64,000 nucleotides of DNA from CAVQGZ01 sp964400785 (GTDB taxonomy: Bacteria > Actinomycetota > Actinomycetes > Jiangellales > Jiangellaceae), in the NCBI GenBank assembly GCA_964400785.1, contig CAYNWB010000005.1:27195-91194 (forward strand). Reading direction: 5' to 3'. Of the stretch, positions 41,789 through 49,515 are shown piece by piece. Each line of letters begins with the position of its first letter. The first letter of the stretch is position 1. Position numbers and translations under genes: made by a program. A model generated the notes under the pieces. It made no database searches, was not told the origin of the DNA, and worked only from the letters and a program-made list of their open reading frames with translations.

Positions 41789-43813
41789 GTGCCCAACCGG
41801 CTGGCCGCCTCGACCTCGCCCTACCTGCAGCAGCACGCCGACAACCCCGTCGACTGGTACGAGTGGGGGGACGAGGCCTTCGCCGAGGCCCGACGGCGTG
41901 ACGTGCCGGTGCTGCTGAGCGTCGGGTATGCCGCCTGCCACTGGTGCCACGTCATGGCGCACGAGTCGTTCGAGGACGAGGCCACGGCCGCCGTCATGAA
42001 CGCCGGCTTCGTCAACGTCAAGGTCGACCGCGAGGAGCGACCGGACGTCGATGCGGTCTACATGGAGGCCGTCCAGGCGATGACCGGACACGGCGGATGG
42101 CCCATGACGGCCTTTCTCACCCCGCAGGGTCGCGTCTTCTACGCCGGCACCTACTTTCCCAACCAGCCGCACCACCAGATGCCCGCCTTCGGACAGGTGC
42201 TGGCCGCCGTCCGCGACGCGTGGACGCAGCGTCGGGACGAGGTCGAGTCCACCGGGGCCCGCATCAACGCCCAGCTGGCGGCGCGCTCGGTGCTGAGCGG
42301 GCCGCACCCGCCGACGGCCGCCGAGCTCGATGCAGCGGTCACCGCCCTGGCCGCCGAGTTCGACCACGAGCACGCAGGGTTCGGCACGCAGCCCAAGTTT
42401 CCCCCCGCGATGGCGCTGGAGTGGCTGCTGCGTCACCACCACCGCACCGGCCGGGCCGACGCGCTCGCGATGGTCGAGGCGACGTGCGAGCGCATGGCGC
42501 GTGGCGGCATGTACGACCAGCTGGCCGGCGGGTTCGCGCGCTACAGCGTCGACCGGGCCTGGGTCGTGCCCCACTTCGAGAAGATGCTCTACGACAACGC
42601 CCTGCTGCTGCGCGTCTACCTGCACTGGTACACGGCGACGGGTGCCCCGCTCGCCGAGCGCGTCGTGCGCGAGACGGCGGCGTTTCTGCTGCGTGAGCTG
42701 CAGACCCCGCAGGGTGGCTTCGCCTCGGCACTGGACGCCGACGCCGACGGGGTCGAGGGGCTGACCTACGCCTGGACGCAGCCCGAGGTGCTCGACGTGC
42801 TCGGCCCCGAGGACGGACCTTGGGCTGCCGAGCTGCTGGCCGTCACCCCTCGGGGGACGTTCGAGCACGGCTCGTCGACACTCCAGCTGCCCCGCGACCC
42901 CGACGACCTGCTGCGCTGGCACTCGGTGCGGGAGCGGCTGGCGAGGGCCCGAGCGCAGCGTCCACAGCCGGCTCGCGACGACAAGGTGGTCGCGGCCTGG
43001 AACGGCCTGGCGATCACGGCCCTCGCCGAGGCCTCGGTGGTGCTCGACGAGCCTGTCTGGCTCGACGCCGCGCGTCGGTGCGGGTCGCTGCTCGTCGAGT
43101 GCCACTGGGACGGCTCGCGGCTGCGCCGCGTCTCGCGGGACGGGGTCGCCGGGACGCCGCCGGGCGTGCTCGAGGACTACGGAGCTGTCGCCGAGGGGCT
43201 GCTCGCTCTGCTGGCGGCGACGGGGGAGCCGCGATGGCTCGACCACGCCACCGACCTGGTGGACGTCGCGCTGAGCCAGTTCGTCTCCGACGGCGAGCTG
43301 TACGACACCGCCTCCGACGCCACCGACGAACGGCTGGGCCGCCGTCCCCTCGACCCGACCGACAACGCCTCACCGTCCGGTCGGTCCGCGTTCGTGCACG
43401 CCCTGCTGCTCGCCTCGGCGTTCACCGGCCGACAGCGCTACGCCGAGGTGGCCCGGCGGGCGCTGGGCACCGCCCAGGCGCTGGCGACCCGGGCCCCGCG
43501 CTACGTCTCGTGGGCCCTCGCGGCTGCGGAGTCGGCTCTGGACGGGCCTCTCGAGGTGGCTGTGGTCGGCCGTCGCGACGACCCGTCGACTGCAGCGCTG
43601 CACCGTGCCGCGTCGCAGACGGCGATGCCGGGATCGGCCGTGCTGGCCGGAGACCCGAACGACGACCCGTCGCACCCGGTGCCGCTGCTGGCCGGGCGCG
43701 GCCTGGTGGACGGGCGTCCCGCGGCCTACGTGTGCCGCGGGTTCGTGTGCCGCCGCCCGGTGTGCGACGTGGCAGCGCTGCGCGCTCAGCTCAGGAGCCC
43801 AGAGCCTCGCTGA
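41789..43813 (+). CDS. DUF255 thioredoxin-fold / (alpha/alpha)6-barrel protein (YyaL/SPATA20 type)
   Basis: The 674-residue protein begins NRLAASTSPYLQQHADNPVDWYEWG and has the thioredoxin-like active site ACHWCHVMAHESFED (CHWC at about 50-53), then a long helical barrel related to N-acylglucosamine epimerases (KFPPAMALEWLL; GGFARYSVDRAWVVPHFEKMLYDN; EDYGAVAEGLLALL). The family is widespread with no assigned activity. The start GTG 41789 overlaps a palindrome remnant. The 3' end overlaps the convergent phosphoglucomutase gene by 23 bases. A DUF255 gene is also beside mca and hlyIII in mycobacteria (Rv1084, from memory). Confidence 0.93.
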   Translation: MPNRLAASTSPYLQQHADNPVDWYEWGDEAFAEARRRDVPVLLSVGYAACHWCHVMAHESFEDEATAAVMNAGFVNVKVDREERPDVDAVYMEAVQAMTGHGGWPMTAFLTPQGRVFYAGTYFPNQPHHQMPAFGQVLAAVRDAWTQRRDEVESTGARINAQLAARSVLSGPHPPTAAELDAAVTALAAEFDHEHAGFGTQPKFPPAMALEWLLRHHHRTGRADALAMVEATCERMARGGMYDQLAGGFARYSVDRAWVVPHFEKMLYDNALLLRVYLHWYTATGAPLAERVVRETAAFLLRELQTPQGGFASALDADADGVEGLTYAWTQPEVLDVLGPEDGPWAAELLAVTPRGTFEHGSSTLQLPRDPDDLLRWHSVRERLARARAQRPQPARDDKVVAAWNGLAITALAEASVVLDEPVWLDAARRCGSLLVECHWDGSRLRRVSRDGVAGTPPGVLEDYGAVAEGLLALLAATGEPRWLDHATDLVDVALSQFVSDGELYDTASDATDERLGRRPLDPTDNASPSGRSAFVHALLLASAFTGRQRYAEVARRALGTAQALATRAPRYVSWALAAAESALDGPLEVAVVGRRDDPSTAALHRAASQTAMPGSAVLAGDPNDDPSHPVPLLAGRGLVDGRPAAYVCRGFVCRRPVCDVAALRAQLRSPEPR

Positions 43814-45455
43814 CGACCATCCGGGCCTCCTGCTGGATCCTCTCGAGGTGCTCGGGCCCACGGAACGACTCGCCGTAGATCTTGTAGACGTCCTCGGTGC
43901 CCGACGGCCGCGCGGCGAACCAGCCGAACTCGGTCGCCACCTTCAGCCCGCCGATGGGCGCGTCGTTGCTCGGGGCGTGCGTCAGCACCGCTGTGATCGG
44001 GTCCCCGGCCAGCTCGGTCGCGCTCACCTGGTCGGCCGAGAGCCTCGCCAGGGTCGCCTTCTGCTCTCGCGTGGCCGGGGCGTCGATGCGCGCATACGCC
44101 GGTGCTCCGTGCCGGGCCGTCAGGTCGGCGTAGTGCTCGCTGGGGGAGCGTCCGGTGGTGGCGATGATCTCGGCCCCGAGCAGGCACGCCACGATGCCGT
44201 CCTTGTCGGTCGTCCAGGTGGTGCCGTCCATGCGCAGGAAGGACGCGCCGGCGCTCTCCTCGCCCCCGAAGCCGATCGTGCCGGACTGCAGCCCGGGCAC
44301 GAACCACTTGAACCCGACAGGCACCTCGTCCAGCCGTCGACCGAGGTCGGCGGCGACGCGGTCGATCATCGACGACGACACCAAGGTCTTGCCGATGCCG
44401 GCCTGCCCGGGCCACCCCGGCCGGTGCGAGAAGAGGTACCCGATCGCCACCGACAGGTAGTGGTTGGGGTTCATCAGGCCGCCGTCCGGGGTGACGACCC
44501 CGTGGCGGTCGGCGTCGGCGTCGTTGCCGGTGGCGATCGCGTAGCCGGCCCCGGCATCGCCGGTGACGCGATCGATGAGGGACGCCATGGCGTACGGCGA
44601 CGAGCAGTCCATGCGGATCTTGCCGTCCCAGTCGAGCGTCATGAAGCGGAACGTGCCGTCGACCAGGGGGTTCACCACGTCGAGGTCGAGACCGTGACGT
44701 TGCGCGATCGCGTCCCAGTAGTCCACGCTCGCCCCGCCCATCGGGTCGGCGCCGATACGCACACCGGCGCTGCGGATGGCCTCGATGTCGACCGCGGACG
44801 GCAGGTCGTCGACGTAGCTGGACAGGTAGTCGAAGGTGGACGTCGTGTCGGCGGCTCGGGCGCGCGCGTAGGGAATCCGGCGTACCCCGTCCAGCCCGGC
44901 CTCGAGCAGAGCGTTGGCCCTGTCCTGCACCCAGCGGGTGATGTCGGTGTCGGCAGGGCCCCCGTTGGGCGGGTTGTACTTGAAGCCACCGTCGGCCGGC
45001 GGGTTGTGGGACGGGGTCACCACGATGCCGTCGGCCAGGCCGGCACCGCTCGTGCGCCCGTGGTTGTGCCGCAGGATGGCGTGCGACAGCGCCGGGGTGG
45101 GCGTGTAGCGCCCGGCGGCGTCGACCAGCACGGTGACGCCGTTCGCGGCCAGTACCTCCAGCGCCGTCACCTGTGCCGGGTCGGACAGCGCATGGGTGTC
45201 GCGCCCCATGAACAGCGGACCGTCGATGCCGTGGGCAGCCCGGTACTCGCAGATGGCCTGCGTGGTCGCTGCGATGTGGTCGTCGTTGAACGATCCGCGC
45301 AGCGCCGACCCGCGGTGCCCGGACGTGCCGAACGCGACGCGCTGGGCCGGATCGTCCAGGTCAGGCTGCTCGGTGTAGTACGCCGTGACCAGACGCGGCA
45401 GATCCACCAGGTCGTCGGGCTGGGCGGGGGTACCGGCACGAGGATCGACGCTCAT
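43791..45455 (-). CDS. pgm: Phosphoglucomutase, alpha-D-glucose phosphate-specific
   Basis: The enzyme interconverts glucose 1- and 6-phosphate, supplying glucose 1-phosphate for UDP-glucose, glycogen and trehalose. The 554-residue protein has AFGTSGHRGSA, the phosphoserine loop VVTPSHNPPADGGFKYNP, the metal loop GNDADADRHGVV and the sugar loop GGEESAGASFLR, ending with the phosphate-binding RPSGTEDVYKIY. ATG 45455 has TACGGT 6 bases upstream. Divergent from the stress protein gene. Confidence 0.96.
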   Translation of the reverse strand: MSVDPRAGTPAQPDDLVDLPRLVTAYYTEQPDLDDPAQRVAFGTSGHRGSALRGSFNDDHIAATTQAICEYRAAHGIDGPLFMGRDTHALSDPAQVTALEVLAANGVTVLVDAAGRYTPTPALSHAILRHNHGRTSGAGLADGIVVTPSHNPPADGGFKYNPPNGGPADTDITRWVQDRANALLEAGLDGVRRIPYARARAADTTSTFDYLSSYVDDLPSAVDIEAIRSAGVRIGADPMGGASVDYWDAIAQRHGLDLDVVNPLVDGTFRFMTLDWDGKIRMDCSSPYAMASLIDRVTGDAGAGYAIATGNDADADRHGVVTPDGGLMNPNHYLSVAIGYLFSHRPGWPGQAGIGKTLVSSSMIDRVAADLGRRLDEVPVGFKWFVPGLQSGTIGFGGEESAGASFLRMDGTTWTTDKDGIVACLLGAEIIATTGRSPSEHYADLTARHGAPAYARIDAPATREQKATLARLSADQVSATELAGDPITAVLTHAPSNDAPIGGLKVATEFGWFAARPSGTEDVYKIYGESFRGPEHLERIQQEARMVVSEALGS

Positions 45456-45461
45456 GGGGTC

Positions 45462-45467
45462 ACCGTA
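45462..45467 (-). promoter_or_regulatory. -10-like box TACGGT for pgm
   Basis: Minus-strand TACGGT is 6 bases before ATG 45455. The plus strand of the same 41-base gap carries the ribosome-binding site of the universal stress gene. Confidence 0.4.
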
Positions 45468-45484
45468 GGGTGAAGCACCACACC

Positions 45485-45490
45485 AGGAGG
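45485..45490 (+). promoter_or_regulatory. Ribosome-binding site AGGAGG fixing the universal stress protein start
   Basis: AGGAGG lies 6 bases before GTG 45497 and decides this start over the in-frame codon at 45470. Confidence 0.7.
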
Positions 45491-45496
45491 CCCAGA

Positions 45497-45985
45497 GTGG
45501 TGCAGAACCAGCACGAGTCGATGGCCGAGGGTCGCGTCCGCGAGAGCGTCGGCGACGTGACCGGCTGCGTCGTGGTCGGGGTCGACGGCTCCGCCTGCGG
45601 ACGCGCCGCCCTGCGTTTCGCGGCGCACGAGGCGCGATCACGTCGATGTCCGCTGGTGGTGGTGCGGGCGTGGTCGTTGACCACGGCCCCTCGGCCGCGC
45701 GACGGTGAACCCGGCGTCGTCCCGCCGTTGAGCGCGTTCGAGGCCGCCGTTGCCGCCGCTGTCGCCGACGAGGTTGCGGCCGAGCTCGGTGCCACCCCCG
45801 GATGCGAGGTGCGCGTCACGCCCGTCCACGACAGCCCGGCAGACGCCCTGGTGGCGGCCAGTCGCTCGGCCGCTCTCGTGGTCGTCGGCTCGCGGGGGCA
45901 CGGTGCGGTTGCGAGCCTGCTGCTGGGCTCGGTGAGTGAGCACCTCGTCCACCACGCCGAGGGTCCGGTCGCCGTCGTGCGCTGA
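45497..45985 (+). CDS. Universal stress protein (UspA family)
   Basis: The 162-residue protein is a single Usp domain: VVVGVDGSACGRAALRFAAHEA, a central helical segment and the ATP-binding signature VVVGSRGHGAVASLLLGSVSEHLV followed by PVAVVR. The G-2x-G-9x-G pattern suggests it binds ATP. These proteins support survival in stasis or low oxygen in actinobacteria, which would fit with the PFOR operon, but no shared operator is visible. Confidence 0.93.
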   Translation: MVQNQHESMAEGRVRESVGDVTGCVVVGVDGSACGRAALRFAAHEARSRRCPLVVVRAWSLTTAPRPRDGEPGVVPPLSAFEAAVAAAVADEVAAELGATPGCEVRVTPVHDSPADALVAASRSAALVVVGSRGHGAVASLLLGSVSEHLVHHAEGPVAVVR

Positions 45986-46000
45986 CGGCGAACAGGGAGG

Positions 46001-46022
46001 CTTGAAGGGCGACGCTTTCAAG
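46001..46022. promoter_or_regulatory. Inverted repeat CTTGAA-N10-TTCAAG
   Basis: Perfect 6-bp arms with a 10-base spacer lie 16 bases after the stress protein stop and 21 bases before ATG 46044. It could be a terminator for the former or an operator for the latter, which has an RHH-like C-terminus. The following TAATGCTGTAATCAT is AT-rich and contains a possible -10. Confidence 0.3.
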
Positions 46023-46043
46023 TAATGCTGTAATCATCGTTGC

Positions 46044-46562
46044 ATGACACACGACAGCACTGCGATTCGGGGCTGGCTCAGCGGACGCCTTCCCGCGGAC
46101 TGGTTCCGCGAGCCGGTCTCGGTGACGGTCGACCGCGACGAGGTGGTGGTCGTCGGCACCATCGCCGAGCCCGACGTTGTTGCGGACGCGGATGAGGCCG
46201 AGAGGACCGCCGCGGCCCGGGGCCGAGTCCAGGCGTTTCGCGAGCAGACGCGCCAGCGGCGCATCGAGGTGGCCCGCGAGCTGGAGCACCGGACCGGCCG
46301 CAAGGTGTCGTGGGGGGTGCGCTGCGGCGGCGAGTCGGTCATGTTCACGACCGCCTCGGTGCCCGTCATGACCCGTCTGCGGCAGGCCGACCGTCTGGTG
46401 CTCGACACGTTGGTCGACTCGGGTGTGGCTCGGTCCCGCTCGGACGCCCTCGCCTGGTGCGTGCGTCTGGTCGGCACCAACAGCGACGCCTGGCTGACCG
46501 ACCTGCGCGAGGCGCTCCGGCGCGTGCACGAGGTGCGCGAGCAGGGTCCCGCGGCGTCCTAG
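46044..46562 (+). CDS. Hypothetical protein, 172 residues, RHH-like C-terminus
   Basis: I do not recognise the family. The N-terminal half has a strand-rich start (WFREPVSVTVDRDEVVVVGTI) and a highly charged helix (RGRVQAFREQTRQRRIEVARELEHRTG). The C-terminal part, RLRQADRLVLDTLVDSGVARSRSDALAWCVRLVG, resembles the helix-turn-helix core of ribbon-helix-helix or similar small DNA-binding proteins. No membrane segment. The stop shares CTAG (46559-46562) with the convergent hemolysin III gene. Possibly a DNA-binding protein; this is inference only. Confidence 0.65.
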   Translation: MTHDSTAIRGWLSGRLPADWFREPVSVTVDRDEVVVVGTIAEPDVVADADEAERTAAARGRVQAFREQTRQRRIEVARELEHRTGRKVSWGVRCGGESVMFTTASVPVMTRLRQADRLVLDTLVDSGVARSRSDALAWCVRLVGTNSDAWLTDLREALRRVHEVREQGPAAS

Positions 46563-47308
46563 GCGCGGGCCAGGCTCACCGCGATGCCGACGTAGAACGA
46601 CAGCCAGGCTGCGATCGTGAGGGCGTGGAAGACCTCGTGGTAGCCGAACCACCGCGGGCTCGGGTCGGGCTTCTTCGTCGCGTACACGACGGCGCCGACG
46701 GTGTAGAGCAGGCCGCCGAGAACCATCAGGGTGAGCACCACCCAGCCGCCGGCGCGAGCGAGGTCGGGCAGGAAGAAGATGGCGACCCAGCCCAGGGCTA
46801 TGTAGGCCGTCACGTAGGTCCAGCGTGGGGCGTGCAGCCACACGAGCCGGAAGAAGACCCCGATCGCCGCCCCCGACCAGACCAGCACCAGCAGCAGCCG
46901 GGCGCGGTCGGGCGGCAGCAGCAGCACGGCGTAGGGCGTGTAGGTGCCGGCGATGATCAAGAAGATGTTGGCGTGGTCGAGGCGACGGAGGAACCCGCCC
47001 ATGCCGGGGTCCCAGGTGCCGCGGTGGTACACGGCGCTGATCGAGAACAGCAGCAGGCTCGACGCGGTGTAGACGGCCACCGCGGTGCGGTGCCCGGTGT
47101 CGCCGGCGACCACGAGAAGCACCAGGCACAGCACGGCCGACACGGGGATCGCCCCGAGGTGCAGCCAACCCCGCAGCTTGGGCTTGACCTGCAGGGGAAG
47201 GCGGTCGATGGCGCCCTGCATCCGGGACTCGACCCTGTTCGAGAGCGCGTCGTATGCCGCCTCGGCCCGGTCTCGAGCGGTCTGCTCGAGGTGCGAGTCC
47301 TGACTCAT
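46559..47308 (-). CDS. Hemolysin III / PAQR family membrane protein
   Basis: The 249-residue protein has a charged N-terminus and seven membrane helices with the PAQR signature: SISAVYHRGTW, FLRRLDHANIFLIIAGTYTP and a C-terminal GYHEVFHALTIAAW, whose Ser, Asp and three His form the zinc site. Family members affect membrane lipid homeostasis, possibly as ceramidase-like hydrolases; toxin activity is doubtful. ATG 47308 is just downstream of a TACG-type inverted repeat. Homologue of Rv1085c by position. Confidence 0.92.
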   Translation of the reverse strand: MSQDSHLEQTARDRAEAAYDALSNRVESRMQGAIDRLPLQVKPKLRGWLHLGAIPVSAVLCLVLLVVAGDTGHRTAVAVYTASSLLLFSISAVYHRGTWDPGMGGFLRRLDHANIFLIIAGTYTPYAVLLLPPDRARLLLVLVWSGAAIGVFFRLVWLHAPRWTYVTAYIALGWVAIFFLPDLARAGGWVVLTLMVLGGLLYTVGAVVYATKKPDPSPRWFGYHEVFHALTIAAWLSFYVGIAVSLARA

Positions 47309-47337
47309 CGTCCGTCCCGTCGTCGTGCGCTGCGAGC

Positions 47338-47360
47338 AACCTACGAGTCCGTAACTTACG
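47338..47360. promoter_or_regulatory. TACG inverted-repeat cluster between hlyIII and the prenyl transferase
   Basis: TACG-AGTC-CGTA (47342-47353) and CGTAACTTACG (47350-47360) overlap in the divergent gap. AACCTACG...CGTAAcTT resembles TetR-family operators found near lipid genes. The match is imperfect. Confidence 0.25.
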
Positions 47361-47400
47361 CGATGCCGCGCAGATGCGCGGACGGACGGTGACTGCGGGG

Positions 47401-47406
47401 TAGCCT
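47401..47406 (+). promoter_or_regulatory. -10-like box TAGCCT for the Z-prenyl transferase
   Basis: TAGCCT is 7 bases before GTG 47414 without a ribosome-binding site. Confidence 0.5.
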
Positions 47407-47413
47407 CGCAGAC

Positions 47414-48175
47414 GTGGCGGTGGCTGACCTCGTCTACGGGGTCTACGAGCGTCGACTGGCGCGTTCGCTCGACCCGAGCAGGGTGCCCAAGCACGTCGGC
47501 GTCATCCTCGACGGCAACCGTCGCTGGGCGCGCAGCGCGGGCCACGAGACGAGCGCCGGCCACCAACGGGGCGCTGAGAAGATCATCGAGTTTCTCGGCT
47601 GGTGCGAGGACGCCGGCGTCGAGGTCGTCACGCTCTGGATGCTCTCCACCGACAACCTGAACCGTCCCGAGGACGAGCTCGACGCCCTGGTGGGCATCAT
47701 CGAAGGGGCGGTGGACAGCATCGCCGACACACGGCGCTGGCGCCTGCACCCGGTGGGCTCACCAGACGTGCTGCCTGCCTCGATGCAGCGTGTGCTCAAG
47801 CAGGCCGCCGATCGCACGGCCGACGTGTCCGGCATGTGGGTGAACGTCGCGGTGGGGTACGGCGGCCGGCAGGAGATCGCCGACGCGGTGCGCTCGCTGC
47901 TGCTGGAGCACGCCACCGCGGGCGCCACGGTGGCCGAGGTCGCCGAGCTGCTCGACGTCGAGCACATCGCCGACCACCTGTACACCAAGGGGCAGCCCGA
48001 CCCTGACCTGGTCATCCGGACCTCAGGGGAGCAGAGGCTCTCCGGGTTCCTGATGTGGCAGAGCGTCCACAGCGAGTTCTACTTCTGCGAGGCCCTGTGG
48101 CCCGACTTTCGTCGGGTCGACTTTCTTCGTGCCCTGCGTGCCTACGCCCAGCGTGAGCGCAGGTTCGGAGGTTGA
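47414..48175 (+). CDS. Isoprenyl transferase (cis-prenyltransferase, UppS family)
   Basis: The enzyme adds isopentenyl diphosphate in Z configuration to make short Z-prenyl or decaprenyl diphosphate for lipid carriers. The 253-residue protein has KHVGVILDGNRRWARSAG (catalytic Asp and diphosphate loop), GHQRGAEKI, ATEN-like LWMLSTDNLNRP and PDLVIRTSGEQRLSGFLMWQS with EALWPDF. Its place between hlyIII and the PhoH gene matches the mycobacterial Z-farnesyl diphosphate synthase Rv1086 as I recall it, but product length cannot be read from sequence. It overlaps the start region of the PhoH gene's frame but not its chosen start. Confidence 0.93.
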   Translation: MAVADLVYGVYERRLARSLDPSRVPKHVGVILDGNRRWARSAGHETSAGHQRGAEKIIEFLGWCEDAGVEVVTLWMLSTDNLNRPEDELDALVGIIEGAVDSIADTRRWRLHPVGSPDVLPASMQRVLKQAADRTADVSGMWVNVAVGYGGRQEIADAVRSLLLEHATAGATVAEVAELLDVEHIADHLYTKGQPDPDLVIRTSGEQRLSGFLMWQSVHSEFYFCEALWPDFRRVDFLRALRAYAQRERRFGG

Positions 48176-48219
48176 CCGCACCATCGTCCCCGACCCGACC
48201 TGACCGAGAGGAGTCGTCC

Positions 48220-49515
48220 ATGCCCGGACGACGGACGTACGTGATCGACACCAGCGTCCTGCTGTCAGACCCGTACGCCATGCTCCGCTTCGACGAGCAC
48301 GAGGTGGTGCTGCCCGTCGTGGTGATCACCGAGCTCGAGGCCAAGCGTCACCACCCTGAGCTCGGCTACTACGCCCGTGGCGCCCTGCGCATCCTCGACG
48401 AGATGCGCATCGAGCACGGTCGACTCGACGCGCCGCTGCCCGTCGGGCGACTCGGTGGGACGCTGCGGGTCGAGCTCAACCACACCGACTCCGAGGTGCT
48501 GCCGCCGGGGTTCCGGCTCGGCGACAACGACAGCCGCATCCTGGCCGTGGCCCGCAACCTGCAGGCGGACGGCTACGAGGTCACGCTCGTGTCGAAGGAC
48601 CTGCCGATGCGGGTCAAGGCCTCGTCGGTCGGACTGCACGCCGAGGAGTACCGCGCCGAGACCGTGGTGGAGTCGGGCTGGACCGGCATGTCGGAGGTGG
48701 AGGTCTCCTCCGGCGTCCTGGACGCGCTCTACGACGACGGCCTCGTCGACCTCGACGAGGCGCGTGACCTGCCCTGTCACACCGGACTGGTGCTGATCAG
48801 CGAGCGAGGCAGCGGGCTGGGCCGGGTCACACCCGACAAGCGTGTGCGACTGGTGCGCGGTGACCGCGAGGTGTTCGGGTTGCGCGGCCGCTCTGCCGAG
48901 CAGCGCGTGGCCCTCGACCTGCTTCTCGACCCGGACGTCGGCATCGTCAGCCTCGGCGGTCGGGCCGGCACCGGAAAGTCGGCGCTGGCGCTGTGCGCGG
49001 GGCTGGAGAGCGTGCTGGAGCGCCGCATCCACCAGAAGGTGATCGTCTTTCGGCCCATCTACGCCGTCGGCGGCCAAGAGCTCGGCTACCTGCCCGGCAG
49101 CGAGGCCGAGAAGATGAACCCCTGGGGACAGGCGGTGCACGACACGCTGACCTCGATCACCACGCCGGAGGTGGTCGAGGAGGTCACCGCCCGCGGCCTG
49201 CTCGAGGTGCTGCCGCTCACGCACATCCGCGGACGCTCGCTGCACGACGCCTTCGTGATCGTGGACGAGGCCCAGTCGCTGGAGCGCAACGTGCTGCTGA
49301 CGGTGCTGTCGCGAATGGGGGCCAACGCCCGCGTCGTGCTGACCCACGACGTCGCGCAGCGCGACAACCTGCGGGTGGGCCGCTACGACGGCGTGGTCGC
49401 CGTCGTCGAGAAGCTCAAGGGGCACCCGCTGTTCGCCCACGTGACGCTGAACCGGTCCGAGCGTTCGGCGATCGCTGCCCTTGTCACGGAGATGCTGGAG
49501 GACCTGCCGAGCTAG
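48220..49515 (+). CDS. phoH2: PIN-PhoH protein (PhoH2 type)
   Basis: The 431-residue protein has an N-terminal PIN ribonuclease domain (YVIDTSVLLSDPYAMLRF; VVVITELEAKRH; LGDNDSRILAVARNL, with the acidic residues of the PIN site) and a C-terminal PhoH ATPase domain (GGRAGTGKSALALCA at about 246-260; AFVIVDEAQSLERN). PhoH2 proteins unwind and cut RNA in an ATP-dependent way and can function as toxin-like growth regulators. ATG 48220 follows GAGAGGAG. No small phoAT-type antitoxin gene is visible before it. The stop shares CTAG with fumC. Confidence 0.93.
   Translation: MPGRRTYVIDTSVLLSDPYAMLRFDEHEVVLPVVVITELEAKRHHPELGYYARGALRILDEMRIEHGRLDAPLPVGRLGGTLRVELNHTDSEVLPPGFRLGDNDSRILAVARNLQADGYEVTLVSKDLPMRVKASSVGLHAEEYRAETVVESGWTGMSEVEVSSGVLDALYDDGLVDLDEARDLPCHTGLVLISERGSGLGRVTPDKRVRLVRGDREVFGLRGRSAEQRVALDLLLDPDVGIVSLGGRAGTGKSALALCAGLESVLERRIHQKVIVFRPIYAVGGQELGYLPGSEAEKMNPWGQAVHDTLTSITTPEVVEEVTARGLLEVLPLTHIRGRSLHDAFVIVDEAQSLERNVLLTVLSRMGANARVVLTHDVAQRDNLRVGRYDGVVAVVEKLKGHPLFAHVTLNRSERSAIAALVTEMLEDLPS

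Noticed and set aside
41105..43246. 713-codon minus-strand frame across the reductase and DUF255 genes
   Set aside because: Crosses two well-defined genes on the other strand and an intergenic palindrome; no domain recognisable.
48172..48219. Upstream in-frame start of PhoH2 overlapping the prenyl transferase stop
   Set aside because: ATG 48220 has the ribosome-binding site GAGAGGAG and directly precedes the PIN domain.
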